Assembly: GCA_024226935.1 (NCBI GenBank)
Contig: JAAELK010000062.1
Location: forward strand, 1 to 40,215
DNA from: Desulfobacteraceae bacterium
Lineage (GTDB): Bacteria > Desulfobacterota > Desulfobacteria > Desulfobacterales > Desulfobacteraceae
Direction of reading: 5' to 3'
Length of the DNA stretch: 40,215 bases
Shown here: positions 37,101-40,215 of the stretch, piece after piece
How the letters are laid out: every line of letters begins with the position of its first letter
Numbering within the stretch: the stretch's first letter is position 1
The notes under the pieces: generated by a model
Told to the model about the DNA's origin: nothing
Database searches by the model: none
What the model saw: the letters and a program-made list of their open reading frames with translations, nothing else
Position numbers and translations under genes: made by a program

Positions 37101-38215
37101 CACTGCTCTCCTCATTCATCCAAAAAAAATTTCATCTCAATATCCCGGCGACCCTATGGTCCGAAGAAAAACTTCCGGCCCACTTAAAAATGCGGATTTC
37201 CATCCGGGATAAAAACAACATGGAAATCAAATCCATGCGGGATCTGTCCCTTTTAGGACAATTTGCATCCCAGCGCCCCACCAATAAAAATACAGCCTTT
37301 GAAAAACTGTGTAAAGCCCATGAAAAAAACCGGATCCAAGACTGGTCCTTCCCCGACCTTATGCCATTTATCTGTCTTACCCAACCGGACGGATTTATCC
37401 AAAAAATATACCCCGGCCTGGAAATTAAATCCTGTGACCAAAGTTTATCCCTGAGACTGTTCAAATCCAGACAAATCGCTCTGACCAACCACATCAAGGG
37501 AATCCAGAAGCTGTTTGAGCTCACCTTTCCCGATAATTTCAAAGCCCTGAAAAAAGATATTAAAACCGCCACCGGTCTAAAACAGATAGCCCCCTATTTC
37601 AATGGATCCGCCCAATTCACCGAACAGATTTTCCTGGCCATCACAAAAAATCTATTCGGAAAAGATTTACGTACCAAAACAGATTTTAACGCCCATGGAG
37701 CCAAAATTTTTCCCCAACTATATACCAAAACCCAGAAAATTCTAAAAACAATTTTGGCCGTGGGTAGAGAATATGAGGCCTGTTTTGCCCTGATCCAGAA
37801 ATTATCCCTTCAATACAAAAAAAAACCCGTCAGTTTTGAAATGCTCACCCTGTTATTCAAGGAATTAAAAAACCTGATCCCGACAAATTTTATCGAACTT
37901 TATACCCTGGATAGAATAGAACAACTTCCACGCTACCTTGCCTGCATTCGCATCAGAGCCCAACGGGCCGTGGATAGCCCGGTCAAAGAGACTCAAAAGG
38001 CCCTTTTAATCGAACCATTTACCAATAAATTAAACACCCTTTTGAACTGCCTATCTGAAAAATCTTCCCAGGAAAAAGCAGGAGCTGTGGAATCCTTTTA
38101 CTGGCTGCTGGAGGAATATAAGATTTCCGTGTTTGCCCAGCAATTAAAAACAAATGTAAAAATATCAGCTAAAAAACTGGACAAAGAATTGATCAATATT
38201 TCGACCATGGTTTAG
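34175..38215 (+). CDS. hrpA: ATP-dependent RNA helicase HrpA (DEAH-box)
   Basis: A protein of about 1346 residues, close to the 1300 of E. coli HrpA. Motif I GETGSGKTTQ lies near residue 100, motif II DEAH within VDEAHERSLN near 196, motif III SAT near 230, and motif VI QRQGRCGR near 400. The helicase-associated and oligonucleotide-binding-like domains follow (about 430-700). The long C-terminal half (from about 740) is the HrpA-specific DUF3418-type region, with GVTLKVPV and an LxxLFELTFPDNF-like segment. HrpA helicases remodel RNA and rescue stalled or collided ribosomes. No good ribosome-binding site precedes either the GTG at 34154 or the ATG at 34175; I use the ATG because a promoter-like sequence covers the GTG. 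It is divergent from the selenoprotein gene. Confidence 0.92.
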   Translation: MDILKRIETLVPKAMGKDQYIIYRTLRSIKKQAKIPGNPPANNTKECRHLLKKVQNSVSLRESRQQCRPRSLNFDPDLPITGKKDEIIGAIKKNPVVIISGETGSGKTTQIPKFCLEAGFGIQGMIGCTQPRRIAAINVAKRIAFELDETLGQSVGYKIRFDDKTPANAYIKLMTDGILLAETQQDRFLSQYDVLIVDEAHERSLNIDFTLGLLRKLVHQRKDLKLIITSATIDTKKFSDAFDKAPIIEVSGRMYPVETIYMPVFSDDKENNSDSEDQGYVEAAAKAAELLLTRSRTGDILIFMPTEQDIGETLELIRGKNHPGVVILPLFARLSAREQSKIFSRGPGRKIIISTNVAETSLTIPGIKYVVDTGLARIPSYSPRTRTTALPVSPISQSSANQRQGRCGRIENGICIRLYDEDDFKGRPFFTSPEILRSNLAEVILRMIFLNLGDVAGFPFIDPPAPKSIKDGFDTLLELGAIRKKTKCPDKGAEKKQYSLTRTGRIMAKIPVDPKLSRILIEAQTKNCLKEATIIVTALTIADVRQRPADKIQAAAQKHALFKDPSSDFITLLNIWNAYKTAETSLKSRSKLRNWCVDHFLSFKRLHEWQDIHRQISRMLKEHDIKENNTPGGIPPGTTIGTYGLKSKEFDLGGPLYIALHKALLSGYLAGIAHKKEKNIFMATKGQQAVIFPGSGLFNKAGAWIVAAEFVKTSQLFARGVANIDPAWLEEIGKDLCTHTYSDPHWEKKRGEVVVSQQVSLFGLIIVNNRRVAYGRVNPEEATQIFIRHALVQGEIHQPLKFIDHNQQLIDGLEVLENKIRKKNILASEEDIYEFYHSRLPGPFFNIHTFNKFLKNQKDDNFLRMTLSDLQKVQVDDQELAQFPDTLTMEQGNFPLEYEFNPGAYSDGVTLKVPVDSAALVSKHSVDQLVPGLFEDKITALIKNLPKKYRICLVPVQDTAAIIARQMPKEDKPLFTLLSSFIQKKFHLNIPATLWSEEKLPAHLKMRISIRDKNNMEIKSMRDLSLLGQFASQRPTNKNTAFEKLCKAHEKNRIQDWSFPDLMPFICLTQPDGFIQKIYPGLEIKSCDQSLSLRLFKSRQIALTNHIKGIQKLFELTFPDNFKALKKDIKTATGLKQIAPYFNGSAQFTEQIFLAITKNLFGKDLRTKTDFNAHGAKIFPQLYTKTQKILKTILAVGREYEACFALIQKLSLQYKKKPVSFEMLTLLFKELKNLIPTNFIELYTLDRIEQLPRYLACIRIRAQRAVDSPVKETQKALLIEPFTNKLNTLLNCLSEKSSQEKAGAVESFYWLLEEYKISVFAQQLKTNVKISAKKLDKELINISTMV

Positions 38216-38217
38216 GA

Positions 38218-38472
38218 TTAAAAAGAAGTTTTTTTCAACCGCAAAAGGACCTGTGCTTCCAGGTGGGCAATCACAAGAGAAAGGGCCCGACTCTCGGACA
38301 CAGGTCCCGAATTATTCCACCCGATCTTAAGAGCCTCATCCTTTTTTTTTCTGAAAAGAGCCAGAGAATCTACCAGGGACTTCCAGGCAAAAAGTTTTTG
38401 CAAAACATGCCGTTCTGCTGAAGTCAAGGCTGCCGTATCAATTTTTTCTCCACTATTAATTATGATAATCAT
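38218..38472 (-). CDS. Small hypothetical protein
   Basis: An 84-residue acidic/basic helical protein with no family that I recognise. It begins MIIIINSGEKIDTAALTSAE and continues with long amphipathic helices (AERHVLQKLFAWKSLVDSLALF, then SRALSLVIAHLEAQVLLRL). There is no signal peptide or membrane segment. It ends two bases from the helicase stop in convergent orientation. A promoter-like pair, TTGTGA-N16-TATACT, lies on the minus strand at 38532-38559, about 60 bases upstream. The ribosome-binding site is weak (AGGCGAT). The compact amphipathic composition makes a real gene likely. Confidence 0.55.
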   Translation of the reverse strand: MIIIINSGEKIDTAALTSAERHVLQKLFAWKSLVDSLALFRKKKDEALKIGWNNSGPVSESRALSLVIAHLEAQVLLRLKKTSF

Positions 38473-38531
38473 TTTAATCGCCTGTTATTTAAATCCTTGG
38501 TCAAAAAAATTAGATTTATTTTCCAGAATGG

Positions 38532-38559
38532 AGTATATCAGATATAATCTTTATCACAA
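38532..38559 (-). promoter_or_regulatory. Candidate sigma-70 promoter of the small hypothetical gene
   Basis: On the minus strand TTGTGA, a 16-base spacer and TATACT. The -35 box matches four of six positions and the -10 box five of six. It points to the 84-residue gene with a leader of about 55 bases. Confidence 0.35.
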
Positions 38560-38688
38560 ATGCAGCATTAAAAAAAGAATCGATATTAAGCTTTCAATCT
38601 TGGCCCCTTGAAACCAATACCTGAATGCTTAGAGTACCAGAAAGAATAGAACTAAAAAAAATTTAAATTAGAAATTAAGGATATTATT

Positions 38689-39387
38689 GTGTTTACTGAA
38701 ACAATCACATTTCCGGCAGCCTTTATTGCCGGATTGCTCTCTTTTCTTTCCCCCTGCGTGCTGCCCCTGATACCAGCCTATTTTTCCTTTATCACCGGTT
38801 TATCCGTGGATGAACTGACCGCTGACAACAAAAAAATCCGAAAAAAAGTGATTCTATCCACCCTGGCCTACGTGGCAGGGTTTTCATTAATTTTCATCCT
38901 GTTCGGGGCATCGGCCTCCTTTATAGGGGGACTGGCTTCCCGCTATTCCTGGGTAATCCGTTACCTTGGAGGCGGCATTATACTAGTATTTGGCCTCCAC
39001 CTTCTGGGTATCATCAACATCCAACGATTTCAATTTGAGAAGAGATTCCATGTTAAGGAAAAACCCATGCATCTGCTGGGTACTTTTGTCATAGGCATGG
39101 CCTTTGGGGCCGGATGGACTCCTTGCATCGGCCCGATGCTTGGCAGTATCCTCATTGTAGCTGGCAACCAGGAAACCATTTCCAAGGGAATCTGGCTGCT
39201 GGCAGTCTATTCTGCAGGCCTTGCTCTTCCCTTTATCCTGATATCAATTTTTATTAATTCCATGCTTGGATTCATGAAACGGGCCACCAAATTAATCGGA
39301 GTGATAAACAAGGTTGCCGGTATTTTACTCATCAGTATCGGACTCTTGCTGATATTTGATAAATTTCAAATGCTGGCAATCCTTTAA
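38689..39387 (+). CDS. ccdA: CcdA-family thiol-disulfide membrane transporter (cytochrome c biogenesis)
   Basis: A 232-residue protein with six predicted membrane helices that equals the transmembrane core of DsbD. The two redox cysteines are C23 in FLSPCVLPLIPAYF and C146 in GAGWTPCIGPMLG, each at the start of a helix as in CcdA. It moves reducing equivalents from cytoplasmic thioredoxin to periplasmic thioredoxin-like proteins, commonly for haem attachment to cytochrome c. The start is GTG at 38689, with AAGGAT seven bases upstream. No ResA-like thioredoxin gene or other ccs gene lies next to it in this window. It appears to be a single gene. Confidence 0.92.
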   Translation: MFTETITFPAAFIAGLLSFLSPCVLPLIPAYFSFITGLSVDELTADNKKIRKKVILSTLAYVAGFSLIFILFGASASFIGGLASRYSWVIRYLGGGIILVFGLHLLGIINIQRFQFEKRFHVKEKPMHLLGTFVIGMAFGAGWTPCIGPMLGSILIVAGNQETISKGIWLLAVYSAGLALPFILISIFINSMLGFMKRATKLIGVINKVAGILLISIGLLLIFDKFQMLAIL

Positions 39388-39401
39388 AAACCCGTCAACA
39401 A

Positions 39402-39843
39402 TCAGATAAACCCTGCGACAATCTGATTAAATTTATTGGGGTTTTCGATGAACATGAAATGATTACCACCTTCATTTTCTTCGAAAACTTCCAATTGTGC
39501 CCCTTTAATTTGCCGGGCTATCCACTCCAGAGATTTACAGGGAACAGCACTCATCCTCCCACCTATGATAAGTGTGGGAAGAGTGATACGCACAATCACA
39601 TCACGCCAGTCTTGAAAAATATGATTCAAAATCAGGACTTTCAGACTCTCCGTGACCGCGATGATCAATGGCGATCACGCGACAACTATTGCTAAACTCC
39701 TCAATTTGATATTTGAACTCCTCGGCACTTTGGGACCAGCCGGGAATAAGCAAAAGAGGTTTACCCGACCCCGCTTCCAAATAGTGCAACCTCACACCAT
39801 CACTTGTTGTAAAATACTTGGATTGGAATTTTGTCCTGTTCAT
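39402..39843 (-). pseudogene. Alpha/beta hydrolase, internally deleted and frameshifted
   Basis: Both ends of an alpha/beta hydrolase are present but the middle is missing. The N-terminal part (39843 to about 39620) has DGVRLHYLEAGSGKPLLLIPGWSQSAEEF and IAIDHRGHGESESPDF. The C-terminal part, in another frame (about 39640 to 39402), has FQDWRDVIVRITLPTLIIGG and GGNHFMFIENPNKFNQ, including the catalytic histidine. The GxSxG nucleophile elbow and cap domain, about 120-140 residues, are gone. The junction lies near 39620-39640 and also shifts frame, so the first frame stops shortly afterwards. AAAGGGG still precedes the ATG. A full-length enzyme cannot be made. Confidence 0.85.
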
Positions 39844-39964
39844 TTTTGTGCCCCTTTCTTCAAATTGTAATTATATACTTAACAATTTTTGAAAAATGCC
39901 CGTTTAATATATAGTGCTTGAACGAAAACTCACCCATCTCCCGAGTTGCTGCAAAAGCCTGACA

Positions 39965-40215
39965 TTATTGAGTTACAGTAGCAAAACACTCCGGCTTAAA
40001 TCTATTTAGATAGGCGATTGGATCCCTGGCTCCCAATTTAAATTGATCATGATTATGGGTATCGATGACAATATATTCGTTCCTTTCAATCGAATAAAGA
40101 TTAAATACATGGGAATAGATATGATCTTTATATGATCCATTAATTATTGTTCCTGTATACTCGATGATCCAGTTTTTAAAGAAAGAAGGCTGGTCAAGTC
40201 GATGGTATAATATCA
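39965..40215 (-). CDS. 3' end of an unrecognised gene, cut by the window edge
   Basis: The minus strand is open from the right edge to a TAA at 39965-39967, giving the last 82 residues of a protein. The segment includes FFKNWIIEYTGTI, SHVFNLYSIERNEYIVIDTHN and LGARDPIAYLNRF. The composition (aromatic, charged, alternating) is that of a folded protein, and the other minus-strand frames carry stops. I do not recognise the family. The gene is oriented towards the hydrolase pseudogene and ends about 120 bases before it. Confidence 0.5.
   Translation of the reverse strand, partial: ILYHRLDQPSFFKNWIIEYTGTIINGSYKDHIYSHVFNLYSIERNEYIVIDTHNHDQFKLGARDPIAYLNRFKPECFATVTQ

Overview
The window looks like the chromosome of a strictly anaerobic, Gram-negative, sulfate-reducer-type Desulfobacterota (Desulfobacterales-like) bacterium. 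This is inferred from four things: an HdrD/DsrK-like iron-sulfur protein that reads an in-frame UGA as selenocysteine, a PfaA-like polyketide/fatty-acid megasynthase, an IspH protein fused to a UbiA-type prenyltransferase, and the AT-leaning codon use. No rRNA, tRNA, CRISPR array or intact insertion sequence was seen.

Layout. 0.3-1.1 kb: a periplasmic PheC-like solute-binding protein. 1.2-8.9 kb: a TetR-controlled efflux operon (repressor, adaptor, RND pump, outer-membrane channel), followed by a Bcr/CflA-type MFS exporter. The operon promoter is a near-consensus sigma-70 site, and two 14-bp palindromes lie on and just after its -10 box. 9.0-11.5 kb: an NhaC-type Na+/H+ antiporter, flanked by AT-rich DNA with a perfect palindrome and only weak small ORFs. 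11.5-12.3 kb: a secreted Asn-rich repeat protein. 12.3-26.9 kb: the centrepiece, a secondary-lipid locus. It holds a 3965-residue single-chain synthase (two NPD/PfaD-like barrels, KS, degenerate KS, AT, KS, four ACPs, KR, DH), a divergent sigma-54 enhancer-binding protein, and a translationally coupled PlsC-type acyltransferase. 27.0-32.5 kb: a tightly packed minus-strand operon parA-parB-ispH/ubiA-fapA-like. 32.7-34.0 kb: the selenocysteine-containing HdrD-like protein. 34.2-38.2 kb: an HrpA-type DEAH helicase, followed by a small convergent hypothetical gene. 38.7-39.4 kb: a CcdA-type thiol transporter. 39.4-40.2 kb: a deleted alpha/beta-hydrolase pseudogene and the 3' end of an unrecognised gene that runs off the window.

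How the genes may work together (inference). The enhancer-binding protein probably switches on the megasynthase from a -24/-12 promoter in the shared intergenic region. The megasynthase builds a long reduced acyl or polyketide chain, and the acyltransferase places it in a lipid. All four carrier domains have threonine where the phosphopantetheine serine is expected, and the second ketosynthase keeps its cysteine but has lost both histidines. The locus is therefore recognisable as a PUFA-synthase relative but is not a standard one. No phosphopantetheinyl transferase gene is in the window.
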